From positions 12,710,001-12,774,000 of the forward strand of contig JAGUCH010000001.1 in NCBI GenBank assembly GCA_019096065.1: a stretch of 64,000 nt of DNA. The letters run 5' to 3'. The notes below the pieces were generated by a model. The model did no database searches and had not been told where the DNA came from. It worked only from the letters and a program-made list of their open reading frames with translations. This DNA is from Paracyclopina nana. Its lineage: Eukaryota > Arthropoda > Copepoda > Cyclopoida > Cyclopettidae. Within the stretch, counting starts at the first letter, position 1; each line of letters begins with the position of its first letter. Position numbers and translations under genes: made by a program. Positions 12,731-24,256 of this stretch are shown piece after piece.

Positions 12731-14825
12731 TTTCCTGGAACATGAATAAAACAGCTGTGATAAATCCAAAGCAAAATGTTTTCTGCATAGACATGCACAT
12801 ATGACCATATTTTCCAGGTCGCGCAAATATCGACATGTATAAGGAAACAGCACAGAGCCTGCTAGAAATTGGTGATCTTTTTTCATCATAGCATGATCGA
12901 TATATCACTTTTTGCTTTCAACCCACGAATTGGGTTAAAGGAAAAAAATGAGAATTTTATAATTGAGCGTTATTTATAAGATAAAGATCCCAATGGCAAA
13001 AGCTTTGCATAAGATTTAAGCAGCTTATGAAACGTTTTCAATAAAGTAAAAAGCTAGTTGCCAAACGGTTACATTTCCCTCAAATATGCCATAAAAAGGC
13101 GTGAATATTTACGGTTGCGTAGAGAGCCATTATGTAATTTTGCTTTCGGTATACAACCAAATAGGAGCTTTCTAGATTGACGCTCGCATAGCAGCAAATA
13201 TGAAAGATACACTTTAAATACTTTGATATTGATCACAATTGCCAAGCACCCGTGGAGCACCTTACTAAATGTGCGGTCAATTCATGATGTCGGACAAGCA
13301 AGAGTGCTAAAACAAATGGGCTGGACAACATAGCTAGACTACTTAAGGATTTGGCTCTTGCAAAACATGCTTTCGCTTTAGAAAATCTGAACCCTCGCGA
13401 GCCAATATTCTTTGCCAATACCGCCTTACCTTGTTGAAGGAAGATGACAATACAAGCACAATTAACTCAATGTTCTGTTTCTGAAATTGTGATGTTCTTG
13501 GGTCGTCGGAGACGAGCTCGTGTCTTTTCATAGGAAAAGCTTTCGTGCATCAACGTATCCCATCAATTTAGTCTCCAGGGGCACGAAGTTAGCCTAACCG
13601 AGGAACTGAATAGGGTGGACACTTGTAACGACTTCAGGTGTGGAAAGCCCTGCCCACTTTCTTGTCTATGGGGCGGATCTTAAAGCTTTTTAAAGCTCTT
13701 GGCCTGACGTTTTCACTCGATCCGGCATGGGGCGACCTTTTACACGTGTTGTTGCACTTTTTACACCCGAATTCCAAGACGATGGAAAGGCCACGTGGGT
13801 TACCGTAGAGCATCCTGACAAACTTTGATGGCGAGAGCAAGAACGAACTTGTCCGGACTCCGGAGCGTGAAACGTTATTGTTTTTATATTTTTATTATTT
13901 TAGCTGTTTATTTTCTTTCTCGTCGAGTAACATGTTTGTCAAGTCGAACCTATATAAATAAGGCATCAAGAAATTCTCCTAGAATCTTAATTTCAATGAA
14001 AGCAAGGATACCGATAAGTTTAACTGTTGCAATTAGAATTAAAGAACCTAAAAGTCAAAATACCTCAGGAGAACATTTGCCTTTCATGAGTTTTAAGCTG
14101 AGTAGCCGAGGCTGTTGCGTGTAGAATGCGACACGTGGTTTTTGCTCGATCCATCGCATAACTGAGAATTGACTCGATTGAGATTCGCAGCAAAGCCAGC
14201 AAATAGTCAGTGCAGTGATTGGAAATTTGAACTATTCAAAGTGCTTTCAAGGTTCCTTCAAGGCCAAAAAATTCAGTCGTAGTTGGTTTTATATTCGTGC
14301 TTGAATAAGCATCACACTCGAGCTGTGAAAATTGCTCAACTTTTAAAATATTTTTGGTGAACTCTAGTGATTAGAGCAAGAGTTCTCAAGTAATGTGCAC
14401 TTGAAGTGGTCTTCAATTAACCAAATCTATTTTGGAAAAACCTGCTCAGAGAGGCTGATGGCAATATTAAGGACTGGAAAAAACCAGATCTAGCTCGATA
14501 ATTAAGGTAAGCTGATCTCTTTGATGCTTTTTAATGGTGAATATATGACCTGAATGCAGCACTGCTACGGTAAATGAGCTCGGCAAAGATACTTGCTTTT
14601 TACATAGGCAACATGACATTGCGTGGCATGGGTGCTAAGAAATTTCTTCAGTATTTTATCTCCCCACCCCATGTCGTCTCGAGACAATGAAAACTTTTAC
14701 TTCAGGTCACTCTGTTTCTGACTTTATTTCTACGGGACTGCTTAAAATATGTATATGGGGTTTCTTAAAAGCAATTAGGTGAACTGACATTATTAGAATA
14801 TAATGGTTCTGAGAACTTGTCATAA
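12731..14825. other. Intergenic region, AT-rich
   Basis: About 2.1 kb between the Mohawk start and the 3' end of the CD36-like gene; it should contain the Mohawk promoter and 5' UTR exon. An AT-rich island (about 13870-14090) has an open frame of 99 codons with transmembrane-like composition but no family I can name. An AATAAA for the CD36-like gene is at 14723-14728 (minus strand). Confidence 0.4.
14723..14728 (-). promoter_or_regulatory. Poly(A) signal AATAAA of the CD36-like gene
   Basis: Minus-strand AATAAA about 100 nt past the stop at 14826. Confidence 0.6.
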
Positions 14826-17800
14826 TCATCGCGAGCGTTTGTAGAAGGCAATAGCCAGTAAGACGACACCGATTGCCACCATGCTTCCACCAACGCCGTA
14901 CATAATGGCGGGAATTTTCGTCACTAGAACCACTAGTGATCCAGTTTCTGAGTTTCCATTGATCCTCGTTGAGGTTTCAAACCAAATCATCGGATAAAAA
15001 GTGGGATCTAAGCCCTCAAATGCACTAAAGTGGAATTTGTATCGTTTATGGTAAAAATTAACCAAAGGGAGTTGTACTCACTCGATTTTTACCCAATTGC
15101 TGCCATTATTTACTTCCCTGTTGAGTGGACGAGCTAGTCCGTTGATTTGAAGCCTCACAGCAACTTCCAATGGTATGCCTGATTTGGGATCCAAGCTTAG
15201 GTAACTTTGATGCTTTTCTTTTGAAGGGCTTAGGCTGCCATCGCACAGTGGGCCACGGAGACCATTATTTCTCCATTTCAGCTAAATTATGAAATCAAGT
15301 TTCAAACACTTTTTTATCTTATAATAGTTCCTATGGGTTCTTGGTGATCAGAAATGGCCATTTAAAAGGCTCTAAATTCAATTCGATTTGTGAATTGAAG
15401 ATCATTTTTGAGAAGCATCCCGAATTTGCTAAAAAAATCTAAGAAAAAAGAAATGTCAAAAAGTGGCTACAAGCTTCTACTGTTCCATTAGAACTATAAT
15501 TTTTTTGTTGAAGCCATTAATTAGAGTTAGTTTAAGTATTTTAGGCCTCAAGAGAACAGGATTTCATTTAAAATAAGTGTCAAAATTGACCCAAAAAGAT
15601 GACTCTTCTATTTGCATGTAAAACTAAACCAAATATTAGCAGAACTTATTATGTCCAAGGTTGTCCAACCTATAACACTGTCAAATTAGAGAAAAAGTAA
15701 TATGAACAGGGTTGGATTGCAAAAAAAGTGCGTGGATGTGCGTAAGACTTTGCTAGAAAGAGTTGAAAGTTCGAGTTTTACAGTCATTAAGGGGCTTTGC
15801 TAATGCACAGCCGATTTGACGAAAAATCAGAAATGGAGGAAAATGCTTCAACGGGACCCACTGTGCATCGTGCAATTGCTTCAGTAGCATATCATCGGCC
15901 AAGTAAAAGTGAGGGTATGAAATGTAAGCGGGTGCTTGAAACTTGCAAGCCGATACATTCAACAAGCCATTGATTAGGGGCTAGGTAACGTAGTTCGAAT
16001 TATTAGACTTGGATATTGAAGAAAGATGTTTCCAATTTACCTGGTCAGCTACAGGCTCGGGATTATAGCAGGAATTTGGCGAGTTATACGAGGAATTTTG
16101 CACTAATCTCTCCGTGAGTGCATATTTGTAGCCTTTAGCGCCATCAACGTTAGTCTTGCCTTCAAAGTCAAATCTGATAGACCTAAAAATCGCAACTTTA
16201 GTTTAGATCTGATGAGCAGTTCGTTTGCTCATATGACATGCCTGCACAAGTCCGGTGCAAAAAAATCCACATAATCTTGTCCCCTTCCGGGTGGGAAAAA
16301 CTCTCCCGCCGAGCCCGTCAAATCTCCACAGGGTTGGGGGTAAATCGTTTCATTGATGTGTCTTAAGCCGTTCCAGGAGCTGATTTGTCCGACTTTGTCA
16401 ATTCCAGATGCACCAGTGTACATGCCAAATGTTCCATCGTACTCGGCACTGTCATTTCGCTAAATTAGACGCAATTATTTATTACCGCCGGATTCGTTGC
16501 TTTCGCCCAAAAGAGACTTACTGAGTAGAACCACCCAAACTTATCAAAGGGAATTGGAAGATCTAAGAAAGAGCTGCTTAGAGCTGCTTCCAGTAGATCG
16601 TCCACTATGCCATCAAACGTCCAATTCGTGGCTTTGTATTGCATGAACATCTCGGTTTTTGTATCTGACATGAGATCGTTGATGGCGTTGATGTAAAAGG
16701 GGTTCTCTTTGTACCTAGCATACTCCATTGCAGCCTTTTCATGCAAAAATCATGTCTCGTGTTAGCAGGCGGAATGTCAACGTGTTCATGGCTAAATAAA
16801 TGCTTACGAGAGCGATGATGTTGACATTTACGATCAGATCATCCTCTAGGCCACGTGATTCCTCGGGAATGAATTGCCACCTTTTCCTCTGCTGAAAAAT
16901 GACCTCACCATTTTCATCGTCCCATTCCTTGACCTCTTTGTAGTGCCTTTCTCTGAATACGTACGGCCCAACTTCTTGCAGATTTGGTTTTGGGCCCTTG
17001 GTATTGTTAGGTCGGTTCATGATCTCTTCGAAATTGGTCACATTGAAGTAATACAGCTTCATGTACATTTCAAGATCTTCTGGCAGCTCTGTCCACATGC
17101 CGTAACTGTACGAGCCATTTTTAACGACAAGTTGCTAAAAATAAGTAGTTCAAAGTCACAATTATGCCCCTGATGGAAAATTCGGGAGGTTTTTCATTGT
17201 TTGACATTTGTGTTGAATTGTTTTACGCACTGTAAACCGAATTTCCTCGTGAGTAATTCACTTTGCCGGTTGACTCAGCTTTTTTGCACTCCCGATGCGC
17301 TATGAAGTAAATGACAACCCTAGGGTTACTTTTTACTTAGTAAATGGTAAATGCGAACCCTAGGGTTACTTTTTACTTAGTAAATGGTAAATGCGAACCC
17401 TAGGGTTACTTTTTACTTAGTAAATGGTAAATGCGAACCCTAGGGTTACTTTTTACTTAGTAAATGGTAAATGAGAACCCTAGGGTTACTTTTTACCAAC
17501 TTGGTCAAGTACTTGTCATAAGCAGGGATACCTGATGTTTCCGAGGCCGCTGTAGTTTTCTTGGCCTCTTCAATCCATTTTTCCAATGATTTTTCACTTT
17601 TTCACTACTGCTGCCGCTGCTTACTGTTAGGTGTTAGGCAGTTGCTCAGCTACTTTGTTATGGTTTGTAGTTCTTGATCAGGCTAAAGAGGGGAGCAATG
17701 TTTCTAGATAGCAGAGCCATCTCTGGATTATTTCAGAAAACACGCTAAATTGATAATTAATTTATTTCCTAATATATTGCGTTTTTGGAAAAAAGTTACT

Positions 17801-18300
17801 TTTAAGTCATGCTTGGATTCCACATTTCTATAGCTATGCAAAGTTTCAGATCTCTGAGCAATTCCCACCAAGGAATCGGCATGCCTTAAGTTCACGGCCC
17901 CTTATGAAATTGCGCTTGATTTCGGCAAGTTCATTACTCACTTGGAAATTCGGTTTAAGTGCATAAAATTTGTACCTGCTGCTTTTTGGGACTTCGAAGG
18001 TGCGGTAAAAATTGCGCTCACTTTTGACCTCGCTACGCTCGGTTAAAAGATTCGTCTTGGTTTTATGTTTACCATACTCGCGCAATTTTTACCGCACCTT
18101 CTCAGTCCCGAAAAGCAGCAGGTAAAATACTATTGTGTAACCGGAGCTCAACAAAGAAATTGGAAGCTAGCGATATGTGATGCCTTGATTACCTTTTCGA
18201 GAATGAAGTCAAATAGTGGGCTGAAACTAGCTAGCAAAGCTATCCCACTAATTAGGCCCAAGGCGCCTAATATGGAGAGGGTAATGATTGCTTTCGACAT
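14826..18300 (-). CDS. CD36/SCARB-family scavenger receptor (SCARB/LIMP-2/SNMP-like)
   Basis: Eight exons on the minus strand: 18193-18300, 16808-17134, 16522-16734, 16242-16459, 16041-16182, about 15858-15980, 15082-15281, 14826-15024, giving ~509 residues, the family's usual length. Topology is classic: short cytoplasmic N-terminus and TM1 (SILGALGLISGIALLASFSPL), large ectodomain, TM2 near the C-terminus (AIMYGVGGSMVAIGVVLLAIAFY) and a short KRSR tail. Family motifs include GPYVFRERHYKEV, DKFGWFYS, GTFGMYTG, DLCRSIRFDFEG, GLLNVSACKFQAPAYISYPHFYLAD and KEKHQSYLSLDP. Members bind lipids and lipoproteins at the plasma membrane or lysosome. The intron after 16242 starts with GC (GCATGT). The donor after 15858 is weak (GTCCCG) and the next exon adds a segment (NNGLRGPLCDG) not normal in the family, so that one junction is uncertain. 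Intron 1 contains repeat structures described separately. Confidence 0.92.
17308..17494. repeat. Exact 40-bp tandem array built of two palindromes
   Basis: The palindrome AACCCTAGGGTT recurs at exact 40-bp spacing (cores ending near 17320, 17360, 17400, 17440 and 17480), giving four full units that are near identical, with partial copies at each edge. Each unit also has a second dyad, TTTACT-T-AGTAAA. It lies in intron 1 of the CD36-like gene. The perfect conservation suggests recent expansion. The CCCTA/TAGGG core resembles telomere repeat letters but is not a run of telomere units. Confidence 0.9.
17974..18123. repeat. Long inverted repeat (44-bp arms, 62-bp loop)
   Basis: Left arm 17974-18017 and right arm 18080-18123 are reverse complements with three mismatches over 44 bases; shared landmarks are ACCTGCTGCTTTT and AAGGTGCGGTAAAAATTGCGC halves. 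It sits in intron 1 of the CD36-like gene, starting only ~70 nt downstream of the exon 1 donor, so the pre-mRNA could form a strong hairpin. It could be a small non-autonomous fold-back element or a hairpin RNA precursor; the sequence alone does not decide. Confidence 0.85.
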
Positions 18301-18590
18301 TGTTGCGTTACTGCGTAGCCTTAGTTACTAACGGCCTTTTATCTACCGATTGCTATCAGCAGGCTTTTAATAGCGAATAGATTGACCCTGACATCTCTGC
18401 TTGTCATTTTTTCTGGAGTACGAGAGTGTCACTTTCCGCTTTCTGAATCCAATCCACGCCGTACATTTTCACTCCCAAGTCTTTGAGCTTTTTGAGTAGA
18501 AATTAGGTTTCCATTTTCTCAAGGCTGCTTTGCATTGTTGGAATATTGCACCAATTCATTATCTAGAGCCTTGGGACAAACAAACAACAA

Positions 18591-18596
18591 TTTATT
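18591..18596 (-). promoter_or_regulatory. Poly(A) signal AATAAA of the DEG/ENaC gene
   Basis: Minus-strand AATAAA 45 nt beyond the stop codon at 18641. Confidence 0.6.
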
Positions 18597-18640
18597 GACC
18601 TCTAAACATGTTTGCTCAAAAAACGCGAGCAAAAATTTTA

Positions 18641-20807
18641 TCAACGTTTAAACATCATCTGCCTTCTCTTCCTTAATAATTTGGATGCTGACGAGTAGAT
18701 GAATGCTAGTGTCAGAACGCAGCCAGATATGCTGCCGAGTCGTTCCACAATCACGAGGAGGACAGAGACATGCCTGAGTGATTTCACCAAGGGGTCAGCT
18801 CGATATCTCATTTCGATTATCGCAATGTCCGACGGGTTATTAGCGCCAAAAAGAGCAGCCGTTTTGTCGTCAATAATTGCATCTGCCGTCACTTCCGTCT
18901 CATAGGTTTGCGATTCGCACTCGAATGGACAATGGTCGGTAAGGGTAGACTCAAATCTATGCAGCATCGTAGAATTGATCGTCACCAAAGCTTCCTGCTC
19001 CCGCAAAATGTACATTAAAGCAAGGCCCTCAAGGGGGCCGCAGAAGGGCAAACTTTTGTCCTCTTTCGGCAGGGAGATGAGTGAGCAATTCACGGATTTC
19101 TCAGCAATCAATTGCACGACAGAGCTTTGGCAAGCAGCGTAATTGTACGTGGATGCTCCTCGGTCTTGTTCGGTGCTCTTGCAAAAAGAGCCTTGAAACA
19201 CACGACTTCTGAGGGTCTGCCTTTTTTCGGCGGTCACCGACACCAAATGACCCGGTCGCACGACAAAGTCTTGCCGAATATCACGAAAGGCTGGCCTTTC
19301 TCCGTCTTTGATCACCGATGCTGTAATGATGTCATTATTCACTGGATCCCAAGGGACAACGCGATGGTCCACTGGCATGCGAGAAGCCATGTTTAAGACC
19401 ACAGTTAGCTTAGCCAACGAGAACGGCCTTGGAGCTATCGGAAACTTGGGCTCGTATGAAATCAAGGCCAACTCTTTCCCTCCTCCCACCAGACACAAGC
19501 CGTCTGGTCCATATTCTATTTTGTCATCGAACAGAATTCTGCAGCACTCTTCTCCACGCAGAATTGCACCGTTACCCGTTTGGCATCCTTTGACCAGTTC
19601 TGAGCAGGAGGGCGCCACAGTATTCAGTAAGCCTTTGAGGCTGGCCGGGCTTGACTTGGAGCCCGACCGAATTCGCCTCCTTAGTTTTGCCGCAAAATTT
19701 CTGTATTGGCCGGTGAGATCAGTGAGTAATTTTGGCTTATCAAGTATGTCGGGGTTCGGGTAAAAGGGGGAAAGGGTATACAATAGAAACGAGGCTAACT
19801 CTGAGGTCACTCCGAGATTTTTCATTTTTCCAGCTTCGAAAGGCATTGGCAGGCAAAAAGCGATGCTGGGTCTTGACTCTGGCCTCGCGTCGGGTAAATA
19901 AACGACGTCGAAATGAGTAAGAAAGGCCTGAGGGCTGGAGAGTACCAACGTTAGGACTAGAATTGTCGCCAAGGTAACAAGGGTGACGAATAGCGAGCTG
20001 CATAGTGTCTTTTTAGCGTGGCACGACCTCGAGGTTGTTTCCACTACCCGAACCCGGGACTCGCGTTCGTTTTCTCGGTATCTGAAGCTAAACTGCGACA
20101 AGTTCTTCATGCGTGTGTTGAGCACCGGCACGGGGATCGGGTTTTCATTCATTCTTAAATTACTGGGCGGTGGCGTTTTTCGGCTTGTTGTGTCGTTATT
20201 TTCTGCATTCGATGAATCGACGCTTAACGAAGCATCGTCGTCAATCGAGCTATCTTGGGATAGCCTTGTTTCAACAACGACTGTTTCGTGTATTGAATCA
20301 CCTGCGTCTCGCTCAAAGTCTTCGCTTAGAGTTTGCTGCAGTTGGCTATGCTGTTGTCCAGATTTGGTGGAGGATTTCCTTAGCAAAGTGTTCGTTATGT
20401 CCGACAAGGATTTGCTCACTTTGGGCAGGGAAGCCAGCAACTTTTGCGATTTGCTCACTTTCTCGCTAGCAGAGGCTGACTCTGAATTGAGCACACTTGA
20501 ATAAAGTTGAAGGTAGAAGAGCCTTGAAACTCTGGCTGGGTCATGGTCTTCCTCTATTGGGTTGCTCACTGTTGCCACCTGTCTTTTGAGCAGCTTTTTC
20601 TCTAATTGGCTGTTTTTCCTTTGAATAGAGCCCTGCGAACCTTAAGCGCATTAGTTACTCAATATCTTTTGGCATGTCTTTTGAGCTTACCCGCAAAATC
20701 TGATCCTCTTTCCTTCGGTGCTGATCAAAGACTTGAAATATTTCACCATCGTCAGGATACGGTTCGAGAGCTGATATGGTTTTGATACGTGAGTTGCGAC
20801 GGCTCAT
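18641..20807 (-). CDS. Divergent DEG/ENaC (pickpocket-like) channel subunit
   Basis: Two exons on the minus strand, 20691-20807 and 18641-20632, total 702 residues. An unusually long Ser-rich cytoplasmic N-terminus (~245 residues) precedes TM1 (about 250-273, SLFVTLVTLATILVLTLVL). The Cys-rich ectodomain includes PSIAFCLPMPF and the conserved CPFECESQTYETEV, which mark the family. TM2 lies close to the C-terminus (VIVERLGSISGCVLTLAFIY). These channels are trimeric, amiloride-sensitive Na+ channels used in mechano- and chemosensation. Two functional motifs are altered: the pre-TM1 His-Gly gating motif reads His-Ala (SCHAKK), and the Gly-x-Ser selectivity filter reads Gly-Cys-Val. The subunit may be regulatory, poorly conducting, or of changed selectivity. 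Family call is good; subfamily is not assignable. Confidence 0.85.
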
Positions 20808-22399
20808 GATTGCTAAAAGTCGTGACTAACAGTGCCAACATGGCCGCATTGATCGCTGACAACTGACCTCTGGTGAATAATGCTTAAATTTTTTCGCTAA
20901 TGATTCAGTCTAGTTTTCGGATACGCATCCAGTTGCTTATTGAATGGATCGTCGCACACCGTAGCCCGGATTCATCGGACCTTGTCGTCGCAGCAATCAT
21001 GTTTCCATAATAACTTTCCCTAGATCTAGATTTCAATGACGGCAGTGCTATAGTTTCTTGTGCATTAATTTCAGTGTCATGCTTAACAGATTGGGATATG
21101 CCTGAGCAGTTTTAAATTAAGGGGAGAGCTTTTTTCCACAAGAGTTCGATGTATTCAAATAACTTTGTTGTCTGCAATCAGGATTTGAGAAGACGACCTT
21201 GTGAATATATTAGTTTTTTATGACTGATTGACCTAAAAAGCTTTTTTATTGTCTAAATATTTGCGATTAACTTCTTCTCAAGGTCTTTTCATCAAATTTT
21301 TTTATCATGTTGAAGAACTCATTCGTCATTCATATATCGTTGTTAGCGAATCAAAAACAAAGTTACGTGAGACCGCAACAATGATAGTATGTTATGCTGC
21401 CAATTTCTTGCCTTGCCTAATATTTGGCTATGCCTTACGTATTTATGTAGTCTTACGTGTTTTCTTTCTTGAGCAGTGACGGTTTTCAATATGCATGTTG
21501 CATAACTTCAATAAATATGAGATATCAGAAATGTATTTGTGCAAATGCTACTTATTTGTTGTTTTTTAGGAAAAAATCTTAGTATGACAGCAAAGCTGCT
21601 CACGATAATGTTTTCTAAGTAAATACTTGGTTTATGAACAGGCCCACATTTTTTCACGTCAAAATCGAAATATTTTTATTCATGCCTGCTCTAAAGACCG
21701 ATTGTAAAAAAATGTCCCGACATCCCCGGACTTGCCAAAAGCATTATTTACACATAATTCACTTAGCTATCTTTTTATGGTGCTTTAACGATAGTTCGAA
21801 GTACTGTACTTGCTCCGATTAAAAAATGCTCATCTCCTACTTCAAATAAGGAATGAGGCACGGAATATGCTCAGAAAGAACTCTCTTCAAAGATCCACTG
21901 GATCGGTTTTGAATATTTCCTTGTTTATATCCGCCTGAAGTTAGGAGTGGTTTTTTTTCAAAATAAAATAGGCCGAAGCCTGAAGACCGGTAAACTTAGG
22001 AGTGAGGATAAACGGCACATGCATAACTAAGTAAGCAATAAACATTAATGTTTGATAGCTATTTTGCAAAGGTTGCGCGAAAATGTTGTAAAATATTCCG
22101 CTAAAAAGAAAATCAGTCAATGCAAGAGAAGCTTTGTAAATGCAAGAGAAGATATTTGTGAATGGTAGCAAGCCAAGAGACTAGAATTCGTTCTAAAATC
22201 AGTTTTGCCATTCTAAGAAGGCCGTTTCAACTACAGATGAAAATAGGCCTAAGGCATGCTAGTTTGATGCACGCCAACTCTCTCTTGGTGCAGTAGAGGA
22301 CAAGGCACATTACATAAAATCAGCTGGCGAGCTGTCAAAATTCCTTGCGGCATTGCTACAAAGGCAATAATGAATTCGTGATAAGATAAGTGCACAAGC
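20808..22399. other. Divergent AT-rich intergenic region
   Basis: About 1.6 kb between the 5' ends of the DEG/ENaC gene (-) and the carboxylesterase (+), so it should hold both promoters. AT-rich, with short random frames only. A small direct repeat (AATGCAAGAGAAG) occurs near 22119 and 22139. Confidence 0.4.
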
Positions 22400-24256
22400 A
22401 TGGCAGCAATTGTGGCACTCATCTCTTATTTATGTGTCGCATTTTTACTGCCATGTGATGTGGTTGCGAAACTTGTCGTCACCGAAACTGTGACTTACGA
22501 TAGTGGAGTGTCGCAATGGACGTCAACTGTCAAAAACCGGCCTTTTGATGCCTTTATCGGCCTGCCATATGCTGAGCCTCCTCTGGGAGACTTGCGGTTT
22601 GCTCTGCCCAAGCCATCAAATCTGAAGGGCCATTTTCATGCAGGAGTCGATGACAACCCTCATATGAACACTGTTTGCACCCAAATGGACTTCCAAGAGC
22701 GAGTAGATGGCCAGGAAGATTGCCTAGTTTTGCATTTGTACACTCCTGAAAACGCAACGAGCAAAGCCTTGCCAGTCATCGTATGGATACATGGAGGAGG
22801 ATTTTTTGCTGGAGGAGCCTCTCCGTCTTTTTACGGTCCTGATCATTTTATGGATCATGACATAATTTTGATTGCTGTCAATTACCGTCTTGGAGCTCTA
22901 GCATTTACCACTCTCGAAAATGACTTGATGCCTGGAAATCTAGGCATACATGATTTAGTTCTAGCCTTAAATTGGGTGCAGCAAAACGTTGCCTACTTTG
23001 GTGGGGATCCCAATAAAGTCACAATCATGGGCGAATCCGCTGGTGGCATGGCTGTGTCGTACCTGTTAATAACTCCACATGCCAAAGGGCTGTTCCATCG
23101 AGCAATCGTCCAATCTGGGCCCATTATCTCGAGCTTCACGCATTGGGACAAAAGGCCAAATCTATACGCCAGAAGGCTGGCTAAAGACTTTGGCTGCCTC
23201 AGTGGCGATGACTCGGAAATCGTCAACTGCCTGAGAAAAATTGAAGGGAGAGCCTTTGCCGAGAATACCAAGCATTTCCTACATCACGGGTGGATTGGTC
23301 CCAATGTTTGGAAGCCTTATATTGACGGAAAGTCTCCAGGCAACAACGTCACAAATCCTCTGTTTCTGGATGAGCCCGAGGTCTTGCTCAAATCCGGAAG
23401 CTACAATCAGGTTCCTGTCATCATAGGCACCAACACGGAGGAGGGCTCAATCAATGTCGTAGGCTATTTGGACGGCAGGGCAAACTTTTCGGAAATTGAT
23501 GAAAAGTGGGCAGAAATGTATGGACCACTGGTACTGTTTCATCGATCTTTCGATGAAACATCACAACGTGATGTGGAGTTGGCCAAAACCATCAAAGACT
23601 TGTATTTCGGCTCTGAGCCGATATCCAGGGACAACATGATGCAGTTTGTGAGGTTGTCCGGAGATCATATGTTTTATGGTGGCACCGAGGTCATCACAAG
23701 AGCTCTAGTGTCTTCAAACTCTTTTCCCACGTACCGATACATGTATTCCCAAAAGGGATCATTCACTCTAGTTGATTTGTTCCTCCTCAACCGAGTTGCA
23801 TTTGGCCTCAAAATAATGATCAAGTATGCAACTGGTAGGACTGTGCTTGACTCCAATATGGGGGTATGTCACTCGGACGAACTGTTTCAAATATTCAACC
23901 CTCACAAGATTCCACTCAACAGTCTCATAACCGAGATAGACAAACTCACGAGCAAAAGGATGCTCTCCCTCTTTGTCAACTTTGCTAGCTCCGGTAATCC
24001 AAATGTTGGTCTGTCCGTGGATGGCAAATGGGAGCCAACGTCAGCTCCGGATTATGAGTATCTGGACATAAATGGTGAGGATGACACCTTATCTATGGGA
24101 TATGATCCAGAGTACAAGGCTCGAGCTGAGTTCTGGGTGCGAATTATCGAGGAGATGAATGAGCGTTACACACGGACTGGTTTGTCCAACAAGCCTCCAC
24201 TGACTAGTGCTGATATTGAAAGTACCCTATTTTCACGCACCAATGACGAGCTGTAG
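22400..24256 (+). CDS. Secreted carboxylesterase (type B, juvenile-hormone-esterase-like)
   Basis: Single-exon frame of 618 residues with a signal peptide (about 1-23, hydrophobic IVALISYLCVAFLL). Alpha/beta-hydrolase fold with oxyanion-hole loop HGGGFFAGGA (131-140), nucleophile elbow GESAGG with Ser213, acid in GTNTEEG (Glu348) and base in CHSDEL (His491). The triad is therefore complete. The start of the mature chain (FIGLPYAEPPLGDLRF) and EDCLVLHLYTPE are the two carboxylesterase type-B signatures. It should hydrolyse carboxylic esters outside the cell or in the secretory path. The GQSAG motif typical of insect juvenile hormone esterases is GESAG here, so general detoxifying or lipid esterase is as likely. 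Lack of introns in the CDS is unusual next to its neighbours. A likely ATTAAA signal sits at 24316-24321. Confidence 0.93.
   Translation: MAAIVALISYLCVAFLLPCDVVAKLVVTETVTYDSGVSQWTSTVKNRPFDAFIGLPYAEPPLGDLRFALPKPSNLKGHFHAGVDDNPHMNTVCTQMDFQERVDGQEDCLVLHLYTPENATSKALPVIVWIHGGGFFAGGASPSFYGPDHFMDHDIILIAVNYRLGALAFTTLENDLMPGNLGIHDLVLALNWVQQNVAYFGGDPNKVTIMGESAGGMAVSYLLITPHAKGLFHRAIVQSGPIISSFTHWDKRPNLYARRLAKDFGCLSGDDSEIVNCLRKIEGRAFAENTKHFLHHGWIGPNVWKPYIDGKSPGNNVTNPLFLDEPEVLLKSGSYNQVPVIIGTNTEEGSINVVGYLDGRANFSEIDEKWAEMYGPLVLFHRSFDETSQRDVELAKTIKDLYFGSEPISRDNMMQFVRLSGDHMFYGGTEVITRALVSSNSFPTYRYMYSQKGSFTLVDLFLLNRVAFGLKIMIKYATGRTVLDSNMGVCHSDELFQIFNPHKIPLNSLITEIDKLTSKRMLSLFVNFASSGNPNVGLSVDGKWEPTSAPDYEYLDINGEDDTLSMGYDPEYKARAEFWVRIIEEMNERYTRTGLSNKPPLTSADIESTLFSRTNDEL

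Noticed and set aside
13825..14124. AT-rich island with a 99-codon frame; the reverse strand (IATVKLIGILAFIEIKILG) faintly recalls a mitochondrial ND subunit
   Set aside because: The resemblance does not extend beyond ~20 residues, and stop codons interrupt it under the mitochondrial code too, so a NUMT cannot be supported by eye. A search against arthropod mitochondrial genomes would settle it.
17308..17494. Interstitial telomere (TTAGGG/TTAGG) array
   Set aside because: Only the central CCCTAGGG of each 40-bp unit resembles telomere letters; there are no consecutive telomere units.
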